DNA from: an uncultured Clostridia bacterium | GTDB taxonomy: Bacteria; Bacillota; Clostridia; Oscillospirales; Ruminococcaceae | Length of the DNA stretch: 64,000 bases | Reading direction: 5' to 3' | Assembly: GCA_944382845.1 (NCBI GenBank) | Contig: CALWNN010000015.1 | Location: 60,357 to 124,356 of the forward strand | Shown here: positions 51,147-60,668 of the stretch, piece by piece | How positions within the stretch are numbered: the stretch's first letter is position 1 | Layout of the letters: every line of letters begins with the position of its first letter | Program-made: the position numbers and the translations under genes | The notes under the pieces: model-generated | Told to the model about the DNA's origin: nothing | Databases searched by the model: none | Seen by the model: only the letters and a program-made list of their open reading frames with translations

Positions 51147-52931
51147 GTGAAAGAAAATATGGGACTCTGTCTCGGCTGCATGAATAAGCTTGACGATGAC
51201 GGGAAATGCAGATTTTGTAATTATGTATACGATCCCAACGGACAGATGAAATCTTATCTTGCACCGGGAACTGTTCTTGATGACAGATATATGGTCGGAA
51301 AAATACTTACTGTAAATGGTGAAGGTGCATCTTATATAGGATATGACAAAGTCACTAATGAAAAAGTAGTTGTAAGAGAATATTTTCCCGATACCCTCTG
51401 TAAACGCGCAGAAGACAGTGATAAAATAATTGTAAACAGCGACTGCCTTGCAAAATATAAGACTTTTATGTCTGAGTTCGCCGAAGTTTATAAAATACTC
51501 TCAAGGATGAGAAATCTTTCTCATATTGTTCCCGCACTTGATATGTTTGTGCAAAATAATACTACTTATGCTATCCTTGAATATGTTGAAGGTGTTTCCT
51601 TGAGAAAATTCCTTCAGGAAAACTCCGGTATACTTTCTTGGGAACAGGTACGAAAGCTTTTTCCACCGATATTTACAACTTTAAGCCTTATTCATAATGC
51701 CGGAATCATTCACAGAGGTATATGCCCGGAAAATATTCTAATTACCGTTAAAGGGGAAATTAAGCTTATAGGATTTTGTATAAGCTCTATGAGAACTCAG
51801 AATACTGAACTTAATGCTGAGCTTTATTCCGGTTATGCCGCTCCTGAGCAGTATAATTCTCTTGAATGGCAGGGAACATGGACTGATGTTTACGCTATTT
51901 CTGCCGTTCTTTATCGTATGCTTACCGGTACTGTTCCTCCTGAGGCTCATGGAAGAACGATTAAGGATACTATAATTGAACCTATTAGACTTAATACAAG
52001 AATACCTCTTCATGTTTCCCGTGTTATCATGCACGGACTCGAATTGAAAGGTGAAAACAGGATACAGACTATCACTGAACTTGTTACTCAGCTTTTTGAA
52101 GAGCCTCAGCAGTATATAGAACATCATAAAGGCGCTACTCAAACTATACCAATAAAAAAACCCACACCAGATAGAAAGTCTGTAAAAGTACAGAAAAAAA
52201 GCGAAGAGAAGATCAATAAGATGTTGCCATCTATAATAGGTTTATCAGTTGTAGCAGTTGTCATGATTATTGCTGTAATTCTTATTTTCCAGATCTTTTT
52301 TGCAGAGGGAGGAGATACCCCTCAAAACAATTCATCCAGACCAACAACATCATACAGTGGAAGCATTACAACAACCGGTCCGGTTACATCCTATGTTCAA
52401 AATCAGACCAGCAATGAAATAACATCATCTGAATCCGATCTTGGAACCGGTGCAGTTATGCCAAATATTGTTGGACAAATGTACGAGAGTGTGCGATATA
52501 CACTTGAAAATGACTTTACTATAGAAGTTGTTTATGATTATTCTGATGAAATAAGCCCCGGGGAAATAATGGACCAGAGCATTGCGCCGGATACTTTGTA
52601 TAATCCGGAATACAAAAACAAGCTTGTTCTTACCGTTTGCCAGGGTTCTGCTAATGCAATTATTCCTGATTATGCTAATATGAGTCAGCAGGATTATATA
52701 AATATCCTTGAAAGTCTAAAAATCAAATATGTTGTTGTAAAGGTATATTCTGATACGGTTGAAGAAGGGTATGTTGTTACAGTTGATAAAAATCCCGGAA
52801 CAACTATAAGCATCAAGGACGGAGAAGTTCTAACTGTAAGTGTTTCTGCTTCTATACAAAGCGATATATCGGATAATGACAGCAATTCAGACTCCAATTC
52901 GTCTGATGGGTCTTCTTCTCAGGAAGATTAA
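51147..52931 (+). CDS. PASTA-domain pseudokinase with N-terminal zinc ribbon
   Basis: 594 aa from GTG 51147, 8 nt after GGAGG. A Cys4 ribbon (CLGC and CRFC) opens the protein. The kinase-like domain lacks all three catalytic landmarks: the VAIK Lys is Arg (VVVREYFP), HRD is HRG (GIIHRGICPENIL), and DFG is GFC (KLIGFCISS). A membrane helix (about 388-410) is followed by a Ser/Thr-rich linker, two PASTA-like repeats and a Ser/Asp tail. It is thus predicted inactive and probably a receptor or scaffold that binds cell-wall fragments; the genuine PrkC is at 35986. Sequence at all three sites is consistent, so it is not a frameshift effect. Confidence 0.85.
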   Translation: MKENMGLCLGCMNKLDDDGKCRFCNYVYDPNGQMKSYLAPGTVLDDRYMVGKILTVNGEGASYIGYDKVTNEKVVVREYFPDTLCKRAEDSDKIIVNSDCLAKYKTFMSEFAEVYKILSRMRNLSHIVPALDMFVQNNTTYAILEYVEGVSLRKFLQENSGILSWEQVRKLFPPIFTTLSLIHNAGIIHRGICPENILITVKGEIKLIGFCISSMRTQNTELNAELYSGYAAPEQYNSLEWQGTWTDVYAISAVLYRMLTGTVPPEAHGRTIKDTIIEPIRLNTRIPLHVSRVIMHGLELKGENRIQTITELVTQLFEEPQQYIEHHKGATQTIPIKKPTPDRKSVKVQKKSEEKINKMLPSIIGLSVVAVVMIIAVILIFQIFFAEGGDTPQNNSSRPTTSYSGSITTTGPVTSYVQNQTSNEITSSESDLGTGAVMPNIVGQMYESVRYTLENDFTIEVVYDYSDEISPGEIMDQSIAPDTLYNPEYKNKLVLTVCQGSANAIIPDYANMSQQDYINILESLKIKYVVVKVYSDTVEEGYVVTVDKNPGTTISIKDGEVLTVSVSASIQSDISDNDSNSDSNSSDGSSSQED

Positions 52932-53108
52932 TATTACAAAAGTTTTTTGGCTTCAGGTTCTAGATGCTGACAAATCATACAGCTGGAAAAGCTTTTATGT
53001 CAAAATCAGAAGTTTCAAATTATTTTATTATATTTGTCAAAAATGTATCAAAGATGTTTTGAAACTTGAAATATTGTTATTATTAATGCGATTTAAACGT
53101 TTAAGGTA

Positions 53109-53137
53109 TTGACTTTGACTGCTTGCTGTGATAAAAT
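53109..53137 (+). promoter_or_regulatory. Promoter of pfkA
   Basis: TTGACT (53109-53114), 17 nt, TAAAAT (53132-53137). The leader of about 55 nt is AT-rich; the stretch 52932-53108 before it holds no gene I can support. Confidence 0.7.
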
Positions 53138-53199
53138 TATAAAAGTAAAAATTTATATTGTAAATTGAATATAATTGTATTATATTGGAGGATTTAAAA

Positions 53200-54162
53200 A
53201 TGGCAAAGACAATCGGTGTTTTGACAAGCGGCGGCGATGCTCCCGGAATGAACGCAGCAGTTCGCGCTGTTACAAGGGCTGCTCTCGCAAAGGGAATTAA
53301 GGTTTACGGAATTCTCAGAGGTTATAATGGTCTTATAAACGGAGAAGTTATTGAGCTTGATTCAGCAAGTGTATCAGGCATTATCCAGCGTGGAGGAACC
53401 TGTATATATACTGCAAGATGTCTTGAATTCAAGACTCCGGAAGGTGTTGCAAAGGCAAAGGCTAAGTGCGATGAACTTGGTATTGAAGGTATTGTAGTTA
53501 TCGGCGGAGACGGATCGTTCAGAGGTGCCGCTGATCTTTCTGCAATGGGAATAAACTGCATCGGACTTCCGGGAACAATCGATAATGATATCCAATGTAC
53601 AGAATATACGATTGGCTTTGATACCGCTATGAATACAGCTACTGAAATGATTGATAAGCTTAGAGATACAGCTCAGTCTCATGACAGATGTACTGTTGTT
53701 GAAGTTATGGGAAGAAACGCTGGTTATATTGCTGTAAATGTTGCTTGTGCAGTTGGAGCCGAGGCTGTTATTACTCTTGAAGAACCATATGATCTCGATA
53801 TGATAATTGCTGAAATCCTCGAAGCTAAAAAACACGGCAAGAACCACTACATAATCGTGGTTGCTGAAGGTGTTGGTCACAGCGAGGAGATCGCTAAAAC
53901 AATAGGCGAAAAAACCGGTATTGAGTCAAGAGCTACAATTCTCGGTCATGTTCAGAGAGGCGGATCTCCTACAGTTCGTGACAGAGTTGTTGCAACTCAA
54001 ATGGGTTGCTATGCTGTTGAACTTCTTGAAAAGGGTATTGGAAACAGAGTTGTGGGCATGAAGAATCATCAGATTTACGACGTTGATATTCAGGAGGCTC
54101 TTTCTATGAAAAAACCTTTCCAGACCGACGTTTATAATGCTGTTAATATTACAGCATTTTAA
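53200..54162 (+). CDS. pfkA: ATP-dependent 6-phosphofructokinase
   Basis: Glycolytic enzyme making fructose-1,6-bisphosphate. 320 aa, the standard bacterial length. LTSGGDAPGMNAAVRAV, VIGGDGSFRGA and the active-site PGTIDNDIQCTEYTIGFDT are intact; Gly104-type residue of ATP-dependent enzymes is present in GGDGS. ATG 53200 follows TTGGAGG. A hairpin overlaps the stop codon. Confidence 0.98.
   Translation: MAKTIGVLTSGGDAPGMNAAVRAVTRAALAKGIKVYGILRGYNGLINGEVIELDSASVSGIIQRGGTCIYTARCLEFKTPEGVAKAKAKCDELGIEGIVVIGGDGSFRGAADLSAMGINCIGLPGTIDNDIQCTEYTIGFDTAMNTATEMIDKLRDTAQSHDRCTVVEVMGRNAGYIAVNVACAVGAEAVITLEEPYDLDMIIAEILEAKKHGKNHYIIVVAEGVGHSEEIAKTIGEKTGIESRATILGHVQRGGSPTVRDRVVATQMGCYAVELLEKGIGNRVVGMKNHQIYDVDIQEALSMKKPFQTDVYNAVNITAF
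54136..54162 (+). terminator. Hairpin overlapping the pfkA stop
   Basis: AATGCTGT (54136-54143) pairs with ACAGCATT (54151-54158), then TTAATACATTTT. Likely terminator; it lies inside the last codons. Confidence 0.6.
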
Positions 54163-54195
54163 TACATTTTGTACCTTATAAAAATTTTATATAAG

Positions 54196-54301
54196 GCATT
54201 CCAGAGTAGAAAGCCAAGCGTTAAGTGCTGTGCAAACGGGGAGTTGTTGCACAGACGAAAGGATAATTCTTGCGGTTTGGCTTTCGCATCCCGCTGAATG
54301 C
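54196..54301 (+). ncRNA. THF riboswitch (folT-type)
   Basis: Closing stem GCATTC/GAATGC (54196-54201, 54296-54301). Inside are the conserved THF aptamer words in order: GAGTAGA, GCGTTAAGTG, GGGGAGTTG, ACGAAAGG, TTGCGGTTTGGC and CGCATCCCGC. It lies in the leader of a folate transporter gene, the classic setting. Binds tetrahydrofolate and represses. Confidence 0.93.
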
Positions 54302-54322
54302 ATACTGAGCTTTTTATAAAAG

Positions 54323-54364
54323 CCTCTTATGCACGACGCATCAGCTCGCATAAACAAGAGGAGG
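54323..54364 (+). promoter_or_regulatory. SD-sequestering hairpin of the folT leader
   Basis: CCTCTT-ATGC (54323-54332) pairs with GCAT (54348-54351) and AAGAGG (54356-54361); the latter is the first part of the SD AAGAGGAGG. This is the probable expression platform, controlling translation rather than transcription. Confidence 0.75.
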
Positions 54365-54371
54365 TATTTTT

Positions 54372-54983
54372 ATGAAGAGCTTTTTTTCTTTATTTTCAGA
54401 TTCATCTAAAGAACTGAAAAACGTGTCAACCCTAACCGTATGTGGTATGTTAATGGCTATCGCCATAGTTACAAGAAATCTACCGTTATACATTACCGCT
54501 GACTTGAGAATTACTTTCTCTTTTTTCTCAATAATGACTATTGCAATGCTTTACGGCCCTGTTGTATGTGTAATTGCAAACGTCGGGGTTGATGTTATCG
54601 GCTATTTTCTTGATGGGTACAAAGCAAGAGATTATAATTTCGGACTGCTTGCCGTTAAAATCATTATTGCACTTATCTATGGAATATTCCTTTATAAAAA
54701 GATAACAGGGAAGTCTATTATCACTTTCGGAATAATCTCCCGAGTAATTGTAGTTCTATTCTGTAATGTAGGCTTAAATTCTTTTGTTCTTTACTACAGT
54801 TACTATAATAACAGCTTTCCTTTTATGACTTCTTCTGAGTGGAACGCTTTCGTTATCTGGCTTACTCCCCGAATTATAAAAAATGCAGTTATGCTTCCTG
54901 TGGAAATTGTAATGATATGCGTGCTGCTCCCCATAATAAGTGCTGCGTATCATAAAATATTCAGTAAAAAGACCGCTTATTAA
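54372..54983 (+). CDS. folT: Folate ECF transporter S component
   Basis: 203 aa, six membrane segments. Family features include LTVCGMLMAIAIVTRNLPLY and the early charged loop YITADLRITFSFFS, typical of FolT. The riboswitch upstream independently supports folate as substrate. It has no neighbouring ATPase genes, so it should share an EcfAAT module encoded elsewhere; the fused module at 16736 is dedicated to another S component but sharing is possible. Confidence 0.93.
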   Translation: MKSFFSLFSDSSKELKNVSTLTVCGMLMAIAIVTRNLPLYITADLRITFSFFSIMTIAMLYGPVVCVIANVGVDVIGYFLDGYKARDYNFGLLAVKIIIALIYGIFLYKKITGKSIITFGIISRVIVVLFCNVGLNSFVLYYSYYNNSFPFMTSSEWNAFVIWLTPRIIKNAVMLPVEIVMICVLLPIISAAYHKIFSKKTAY

Positions 54984-55016
54984 TGTGAATTTTAGGTGAA
55001 ATCAACTAATAAATAC

Positions 55017-55045
55017 TTGCTATTTTGTGCGTTTTGTCGTATAAT
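55017..55045 (+). promoter_or_regulatory. Promoter of proC
   Basis: TTGCTA (55017-55022), 17 nt, TATAAT (55040-55045). Confidence 0.7.
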
Positions 55046-55083
55046 AATAACAGGTATTTATTTTTATGAAGGGATATGTTTCT

Positions 55084-55884
55084 ATGAAGAAAATTGGTTT
55101 TATCGGAGCCGGAAATATGGGTTATGCCATAATTAAAGGAGTTTTGGGTTCGGAAGTGTCAAAATATTCAAAAATTCTTGCTTATGATATGAATCAAGCC
55201 GCTCTTGACAGGCTTTCTCAACTTGATGTTGAGATATGCTCAAACGAAAGTGAACTTGTAGAAAAATCAGATTATATTTTCCTTGCAATTAAACCTCAAC
55301 AGCTTGAAACAGCTCTTGAAAACGCTGCCGGGGCTTTTGAGAGTAGTAAGGTAATAATTTCAATCTGTGCCGGAATTACCGCTGAATACATTCAATCTAA
55401 AACAGTCAGTGATGCCAAGGTCGTTCTTGTAATGCCAAATACTCCTCTTCTTCTGGGAGAAGGAGCATCAGCTCTATCAAAGAATGATAATGTTTCCGAC
55501 GAAGAATTTGAATTTGTAAAGGGTATTTTCTCTTCCTGTGGAATTGCTACGGTTATCCCTCAGAATAAAATGAAAGAGATCATTGCAATAAACGGCTCCA
55601 GTCCAGCGTTTATATACCTTTATGCTAAATATTTTATTGATTACGGAATCAAAGAAGGAATTGATGAACAGGCTTGTAAGGAACTTTTCGCAGAATCGTT
55701 AATTGGATCGGCAAAAATGATAACCGACAGCGGTTACTCCCTTGATGAACTTATTAAAATGGTTTCCTCGCCGGGAGGTACGACTCTTGCCGGACTTGAA
55801 AAGCTAAGAGAAGGTAAACTTGACGAGACTGTCGAAAATTGCTGTAAAGCTTGCACCAGCAGAGCATATGAACTTTCCAAATAA
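55084..55884 (+). CDS. proC: Pyrroline-5-carboxylate reductase
   Basis: Last step of proline synthesis. 266 aa. NADPH motif IGFIGAGNMGYAI, substrate region MPNTPLLLGEGASAL and the C-terminal SPGGTTLAGLEKLREG block are intact. ATG 55084 follows AAGGGA; the in-frame ATG 55066 precedes the SD and is rejected. Confidence 0.96.
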   Translation: MKKIGFIGAGNMGYAIIKGVLGSEVSKYSKILAYDMNQAALDRLSQLDVEICSNESELVEKSDYIFLAIKPQQLETALENAAGAFESSKVIISICAGITAEYIQSKTVSDAKVVLVMPNTPLLLGEGASALSKNDNVSDEEFEFVKGIFSSCGIATVIPQNKMKEIIAINGSSPAFIYLYAKYFIDYGIKEGIDEQACKELFAESLIGSAKMITDSGYSLDELIKMVSSPGGTTLAGLEKLREGKLDETVENCCKACTSRAYELSK

Positions 55885-55939
55885 CTGTAATAATTAAAAA
55901 AGACAAGCATATAATTTACTAAAAAAGGCGGTAATTTAT

Positions 55940-56548
55940 ATGCAGACAATTCAGAATTCTCTATCACAACAAAATAAAAAATTTAGATTTTACATAATAG
56001 TGCTTGGGTTTGTCATAATGGGAGTAGCCTTGGCAACAGCCTGTTTTTACGCTCTTGACAAAAGTAGTTTGATGCAGCTTTCTTTTGTTTCTGATTACCT
56101 TTCGGATAAAAGGCTTGCATCAAACCCGACAGATATTCTTTTCAGCAGCTTTGTTACTGGAACACTTTTTCTTATTTTTCCTTTTGTTCTTGGATTTTGC
56201 GCTGTTTCAAAACCTGTTTTGTATTTGATTCCAATATTCAGAGGAATTGGACTTGGTACGGCAATATGTTCATTATATTATCAGCTTGGTTATAAAGGAA
56301 TAATCGTTGCATTGGTTACAGTTATTCCTTCGTCTGTCATAATGACATATGCTCTTGCGGTTGGAATAAGAGAAGCGTCATGTATATCCGGTTATCTCTT
56401 TTCTGTAATGTTTACCGACAGAAATTATAGCGGTATGATAAATGCCGTAAAGCTTTATTGTGTTAAATTTCTTGTGCTTGAAGCCGTTACAACTGTGGGT
56501 GCAGCGGTTGATGCGTTAAGTATATTCTTATTCAGTAATTTTATTTGA
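55940..56548 (+). CDS. SpoIIM-like membrane protein
   Basis: 202 aa, five to six membrane helices. The central FRGIGLGTAICSLYYQLGYKG and following VIPSSVIMTYALAVG match the conserved stretch of the SpoIIM family, whose Bacillus member acts with SpoIID and SpoIIP in engulfment. Length fits. Neighbouring genes are not sporulation genes, so a general envelope role is also possible. A DUF624 protein gene begins 20 nt later. Confidence 0.75.
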   Translation: MQTIQNSLSQQNKKFRFYIIVLGFVIMGVALATACFYALDKSSLMQLSFVSDYLSDKRLASNPTDILFSSFVTGTLFLIFPFVLGFCAVSKPVLYLIPIFRGIGLGTAICSLYYQLGYKGIIVALVTVIPSSVIMTYALAVGIREASCISGYLFSVMFTDRNYSGMINAVKLYCVKFLVLEAVTTVGAAVDALSIFLFSNFI

Positions 56549-56568
56549 TTTTAGGAGTGTTAAATACA

Positions 56569-57417
56569 ATGTCATTATTCGGAGGATATGAAAACTCAGG
56601 ACCGGGTATTCCCAAAAGTGAACTTGAAAAGAAAGGGTTTTTTAAATTTTTTGAAATCTACGGAAGAAAGTTCTGGAAGCTTATTGAGCTTAATCTTATT
56701 TATCTATTGTTTTGTATTCCAATTGTTACCTTTGGACCTGCCACTGCCGCATTGTTAAAAGTGGCAAGAAATTACACTCAGGAAAGACCGACATTTTTGT
56801 TTTCTGAATTCTGGAAAACTTTTAAAACATGCTTTAAACAGTCATTCATAATGGGTCTTATAGACATTTTATTTATAGTCGCTTTATTTGTTGCTATTCC
56901 TTTTTACAATAGTATTGCTCAGCAAATGAGTATTTTTTATGTTGCATTTATTCTTTGTCTCAGTTTTTCCTTTGTTTTTATAATGATGCACTTTTATATC
57001 TATCTTATGATAGTATCAACACAGCTTTCGCTACCTAAAATATTAAAAAACTCATTTATACTTGTTTGCATTGGCTTAAAACAATCACTTCTTACTTTGT
57101 TGATATTTGCTCTTGTAATATTGTTTCTGTTTCTGTTTTTGCCTTATACATCATTTCTGATGCCTTTTCTGCCATTTTCATTTATGGCTTTGGTAATTGC
57201 TTTTAATTGTTTTCCTGTGATCAGAAAGTATGTTATACAGCCTTATTATGATAAACTCGGCGAGGAAAGTCCCGAATTTGACTTCAAAAAAGTTGACAAA
57301 GATGAGGCGCTTTTTGAGGACAAGGGCGGGGAAGAAGCACCGATTAAAACTGCCTCAAAATCAAAGAAAAATAACAAAAATAACAAGGGAAAAGGCGGAG
57401 GTAAGATTATTTCTTAA
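56569..57417 (+). CDS. DUF624 (YesL-like) membrane protein
   Basis: 282 aa. The N-terminal amphipathic FGGYENSGPGIPKSELEKKG and the membrane core (LNLIYLLFCIPIVTFGPATA is the hallmark) match DUF624/YesL. Five membrane helices; the C-terminus is rich in Lys and Gly (KTASKSKKNNKNNKGKG). These proteins often sit near carbohydrate-use genes, and such a set begins 200 nt downstream. ATG 56569 is chosen over TTG 56545, which overlaps the previous stop. Confidence 0.88.
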   Translation: MSLFGGYENSGPGIPKSELEKKGFFKFFEIYGRKFWKLIELNLIYLLFCIPIVTFGPATAALLKVARNYTQERPTFLFSEFWKTFKTCFKQSFIMGLIDILFIVALFVAIPFYNSIAQQMSIFYVAFILCLSFSFVFIMMHFYIYLMIVSTQLSLPKILKNSFILVCIGLKQSLLTLLIFALVILFLFLFLPYTSFLMPFLPFSFMALVIAFNCFPVIRKYVIQPYYDKLGEESPEFDFKKVDKDEALFEDKGGEEAPIKTASKSKKNNKNNKGKGGGKIIS

Positions 57418-57438
57418 CATTAATCAAACATATTAACC

Positions 57439-57470
57439 AAAACGGCTGATTTATTCAGTCGTTTTTTTAT
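57439..57470 (+). terminator. Terminator after DUF624 gene
   Basis: AAACGGCTGA pairs with TCAGTCGTTT (one G-U), loop TTTAT, followed by TTTTATT. Confidence 0.85.
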
Positions 57471-57613
57471 TACATTAGTTAAAAACCCGTTATATAAATT
57501 AAAAATATGATATAAAAAATTTTAAGGTCAAATATAATAAAATTAAAGAAAAACAGACATCTGTAAAAATGATGTCGGAAAATCAGGTCTTAATTTTCAA
57601 GGAGGTTTTTAAC

Positions 57614-58411
57614 ATGAAAACAAGAAAATCAATCGCAGCGGTAATCGCTGCAGCTTTAACAGCGGCTGCTATGTCGGTAACTGCATCGGCAACAATCCTC
57701 ACTGATGTTGTTTACCCCTCGGATACAGAAGCCGACAAGAACGAAGCTTACTATTCAATCGGCGCTATGGGATTCTTTATGACCGACTCATGGAATTGGA
57801 ATCAGGGCGATTGGATCGGCATTGACGACGAAGGAAAAATCACCGTAAATTACTCAATCGGCAAGGTTATCGCTGACCCTAAGTTTGACAACAGCGGAAA
57901 TATCGGTGAGATGGGTGTTATGGTACTTAATCTTCCCGAAGATAGCTATCCTTATGATATTGAAATCACCGATGCTAAACTTACTCTCGACGACGGAACC
58001 GTTATTGATCTTGACAGCGTAAACGCAATTAATACAGCTGTTGAGGATGCAGAAGGTGGATTCAGAATCCGCATTAGAGCTACCGATAAGGTTGACGAAA
58101 CAACGGGCGATGTTCTTAACGCTGCTACACCCGAAGTTGCACAGTTTGCAGAACACGGCTCATTTAACGGCGGTACACTTTCGATGGTTATCGACTTTAC
58201 CAAGAAGGGTGCAGGCGCTGCTGAAACCCCCGTAGAAGATGAAACTCCTGTTGTGGATGAAACTCCTGCTGACGATAACAGTACAGCAACCGAAGACAAC
58301 GAGCAGACAGCAAACGATGAAAAGCCTTCTGATACAGGCGTTGCCGGCGTTGCACTGGTTACTCTTTCACTGGCAGGCGCAGGCGTAGTTGCCACCAAGA
58401 AGAGAAAATAA
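57614..58411 (+). CDS. Secreted surface protein with PSDTG-type anchor
   Basis: 265 aa from ATG 57614 after a perfect GGAGG. Signal peptide: RKSIAAVIAAALTAAAMSV, cut after TASA. The mature part has no family I recognise; it contains repeated Pro/Glu/Asp segments (EDETPVVDETPADD). The end KPSDTGVAGVALVTLSLAG plus KKRK is a sorting-signal layout (motif, helix, basic tail) with PSDTG in place of LPxTG. Only 12 nt separate it from the solute-binding gene, so it may present a sugar-binding module. Codon use is biased as in well-expressed genes. Confidence 0.75.
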   Translation: MKTRKSIAAVIAAALTAAAMSVTASATILTDVVYPSDTEADKNEAYYSIGAMGFFMTDSWNWNQGDWIGIDDEGKITVNYSIGKVIADPKFDNSGNIGEMGVMVLNLPEDSYPYDIEITDAKLTLDDGTVIDLDSVNAINTAVEDAEGGFRIRIRATDKVDETTGDVLNAATPEVAQFAEHGSFNGGTLSMVIDFTKKGAGAAETPVEDETPVVDETPADDNSTATEDNEQTANDEKPSDTGVAGVALVTLSLAGAGVVATKKRK

Positions 58412-58423
58412 GGAGTGATTTCA

Positions 58424-59839
58424 ATGAAAAATACCAAGAGAATACTAGCCCTCGCAGCAGCTCTTCTTACTGCATTCGGAGCAGTAGGTTGTGGAGCAAA
58501 TGATAATTCAACTTCATCAGAAGATAAAAAGCTCAAAGAGTCTCAACAAGAAATTGTTGAGCGTCTGGCAAATGATATGACAAACACCAGAGAGCTTGAA
58601 AATAGCACCATTAAGTGGTTTTCTCACTGGGATATCAACCCCACAAATTCAGAGGACAAAGAAATAGGTGTTGACCTTGCACTCTTCCAAACAAAATATA
58701 ACGGTAAGATCGAATGGATCTCTACCACTTGGGAAACTAAGTTTGATGACCTTGCCAAGCTTGTTATCGCCCAGAATTCACCTGATTTCTGCGGTGCCGA
58801 TGATATGGATATCTTCCCTAAGGGCGCCCTTCAGGGTATGATCGAACCTATCGATGATTATTTCGATTTTTCCGATCCGCTTTGGGCTGATATCAAAACA
58901 GCAACCGACCAGTTTATTCTTAACGGCAAGCACTATGTTAGTGTTATAAGAACCGAACCGTCATATGTGTTCATTTACAACAGAAATACAATTGACGCTG
59001 CTGGTTTTGATGATCCTGCCGAGCTTTTTGCAAAAGGCGAATGGAACTGGGATACATTCAGCGAAATGTGCAGAGATTTCGTTAACCCCGATGAAGAAAA
59101 GTATGCTCTAGACGGTTGGCATTACGAAAAAGCTCTGATGCAGTCGTGCGGCGTTCCTCTTATCGGCATTGAAGATGGTAAGATTGTCAACAATATCACC
59201 AACACCGAAGTTGCCAAGGCACAGAATATGATGTACGATTTACAGAAAAACGGCGTTGTATTCCCGAAACACAATAACGGCTGGCAGCTCAGAGGAAATC
59301 AGGAAGGCGGCGGTATGGGAAGCGGTCTGACGCTCTTTTATCCTATTGGTCTCTGGGCAATTGAGGACGCTCCTTCCGTTACCGAGCAGTACGGCGATAT
59401 TGCCGAGGGCGAAGTAATGTTTGTTCCCGTTCCTTCAAGCGCAGACAGCGATGTTACATACGTTCCTTCAAGAATACACGGTTTCTGTATCGTTAAGGGC
59501 GCTCAGAACCCCGAAGGCGTTGCGGCATTTCTTGATTGCTGCCGTGCATCTGAAATTGACGAAGCTGCTAAGGGCATTACCTACGAGCAGTATCAGGAAG
59601 ATTACGGCTGGACCGATGAAATGATCGAAATGCGTGCAACAATCTATGAGCTTTCCTCTCAGAATCCTGTATTCGACTTTGAACAGGGCGTAAACTCTGA
59701 CCTTAATAACATTTGTGATACTGCTATCAGAGGAACTATGAATCCTCAGGAGCAGAAAACATGGACAGAAGTTGTAGGCGAAAACCAGCAGGCTATTGAT
59801 TACCTTGTAAACGAAGCTAACAAGAACTTTGTTCAGTAA
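58424..59839 (+). CDS. Extracellular solute-binding lipoprotein (ABC type)
   Basis: 471 aa. Lipoprotein signal with lipobox AVGC. The mature part is a family 1 solute-binding protein, with the paired KGEWNWDTF and GLWAIEDAPSVTEQYG regions common in sugar-binding members. ATG 58424 is 8 nt after AGGAG. No permease or ATPase genes follow, so it must use ABC components encoded elsewhere, or it has a sensory role with the AraC regulator next door. Probably oligosaccharide-specific, given the lichenase 0.9 kb on. Confidence 0.85.
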   Translation: MKNTKRILALAAALLTAFGAVGCGANDNSTSSEDKKLKESQQEIVERLANDMTNTRELENSTIKWFSHWDINPTNSEDKEIGVDLALFQTKYNGKIEWISTTWETKFDDLAKLVIAQNSPDFCGADDMDIFPKGALQGMIEPIDDYFDFSDPLWADIKTATDQFILNGKHYVSVIRTEPSYVFIYNRNTIDAAGFDDPAELFAKGEWNWDTFSEMCRDFVNPDEEKYALDGWHYEKALMQSCGVPLIGIEDGKIVNNITNTEVAKAQNMMYDLQKNGVVFPKHNNGWQLRGNQEGGGMGSGLTLFYPIGLWAIEDAPSVTEQYGDIAEGEVMFVPVPSSADSDVTYVPSRIHGFCIVKGAQNPEGVAAFLDCCRASEIDEAAKGITYEQYQEDYGWTDEMIEMRATIYELSSQNPVFDFEQGVNSDLNNICDTAIRGTMNPQEQKTWTEVVGENQQAIDYLVNEANKNFVQ

Positions 59840-59845
59840 TTTAGC

Positions 59846-59874
59846 TTGAATTCCGCTTAGAATTGTGTTAAAAT
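59846..59874 (+). promoter_or_regulatory. Promoter of the AraC gene
   Basis: TTGAAT (59846-59851), 17 nt, TAAAAT (59869-59874). Confidence 0.6.
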
Positions 59875-59893
59875 ATTAAGAGGAGGGGATATC

Positions 59894-60640
59894 ATGAGTA
59901 TAATCAAGGAATTATCTCAAAGAGAATTTATTCAGAGTGAAAATAATATCCGCCACTCCGCTTATGAAAAAGAATACGCATTTTACTCTGCCGTTAAGGC
60001 AGGGGATATCGATCTTGTAAAAAAACTGTACACTCCACTCGGCGCAACCGGTCACGGTCTGCTTTCTACAAATGAAATCAGAAATCTTAAATATCATCTC
60101 ATCATAACAGTTGCTATGATTTCAAGATTTTGCGTTGAGGGCGGAGTGCCGCTTGAAAGAGCATATACCGCCAGTGATATATTTATCAACAAACTAGATA
60201 CGCTCAACACTACCGATGAAATAATAAAGCTCCACAAGGATATAATTTATTATTACACTATGGAGGCAAAAAAAGCAGCCGCTAAAAATGCTTACTCAAA
60301 AAATGTGCTTATGTGTATAGATTATGTTTATGATAACATTTACAGCGGTGTAACGGTTAATCAAGCGGCCAGTAATCTCGGACTAACTCCGCAGTATCTG
60401 TCTAAACTGTTTAAGCAGGAAGTTGGCATTAATCTTTCCGATTTTATAATGGAAAAAAGAATAATTGCTGCCTCAAATATGCTTAAATATTCCGACTTTT
60501 CTCCTCTGGACATCGGAAATTATCTGTCCTTCAGTTCGCACAGTCACTTTATTTCCGTCTTTAAAAAACACACGGGAATGACGCCAAGACAGTATCGGGA
60601 AGAATATTTCCGTATGAACTGGGCAAAGAACGAGGATTAG
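59894..60640 (+). CDS. AraC-family transcription regulator
   Basis: 248 aa. Residues about 140-245 carry the two helix-turn-helix motifs ([20 protein letters not shown] and [20 protein letters not shown]). The N-terminal 130 residues are not a cupin; they are helical, with no family I recognise, as in regulators paired with two-component or lipoprotein sensors. Position between the solute-binding gene and the lichenase suggests it activates them. Confidence 0.9.
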   Translation: MSIIKELSQREFIQSENNIRHSAYEKEYAFYSAVKAGDIDLVKKLYTPLGATGHGLLSTNEIRNLKYHLIITVAMISRFCVEGGVPLERAYTASDIFINKLDTLNTTDEIIKLHKDIIYYYTMEAKKAAAKNAYSKNVLMCIDYVYDNIYSGVTVNQAASNLGLTPQYLSKLFKQEVGINLSDFIMEKRIIAASNMLKYSDFSPLDIGNYLSFSSHSHFISVFKKHTGMTPRQYREEYFRMNWAKNED

Positions 60641-60668
60641 ATTTCTGATATTTATCTTTGAATTTTTG

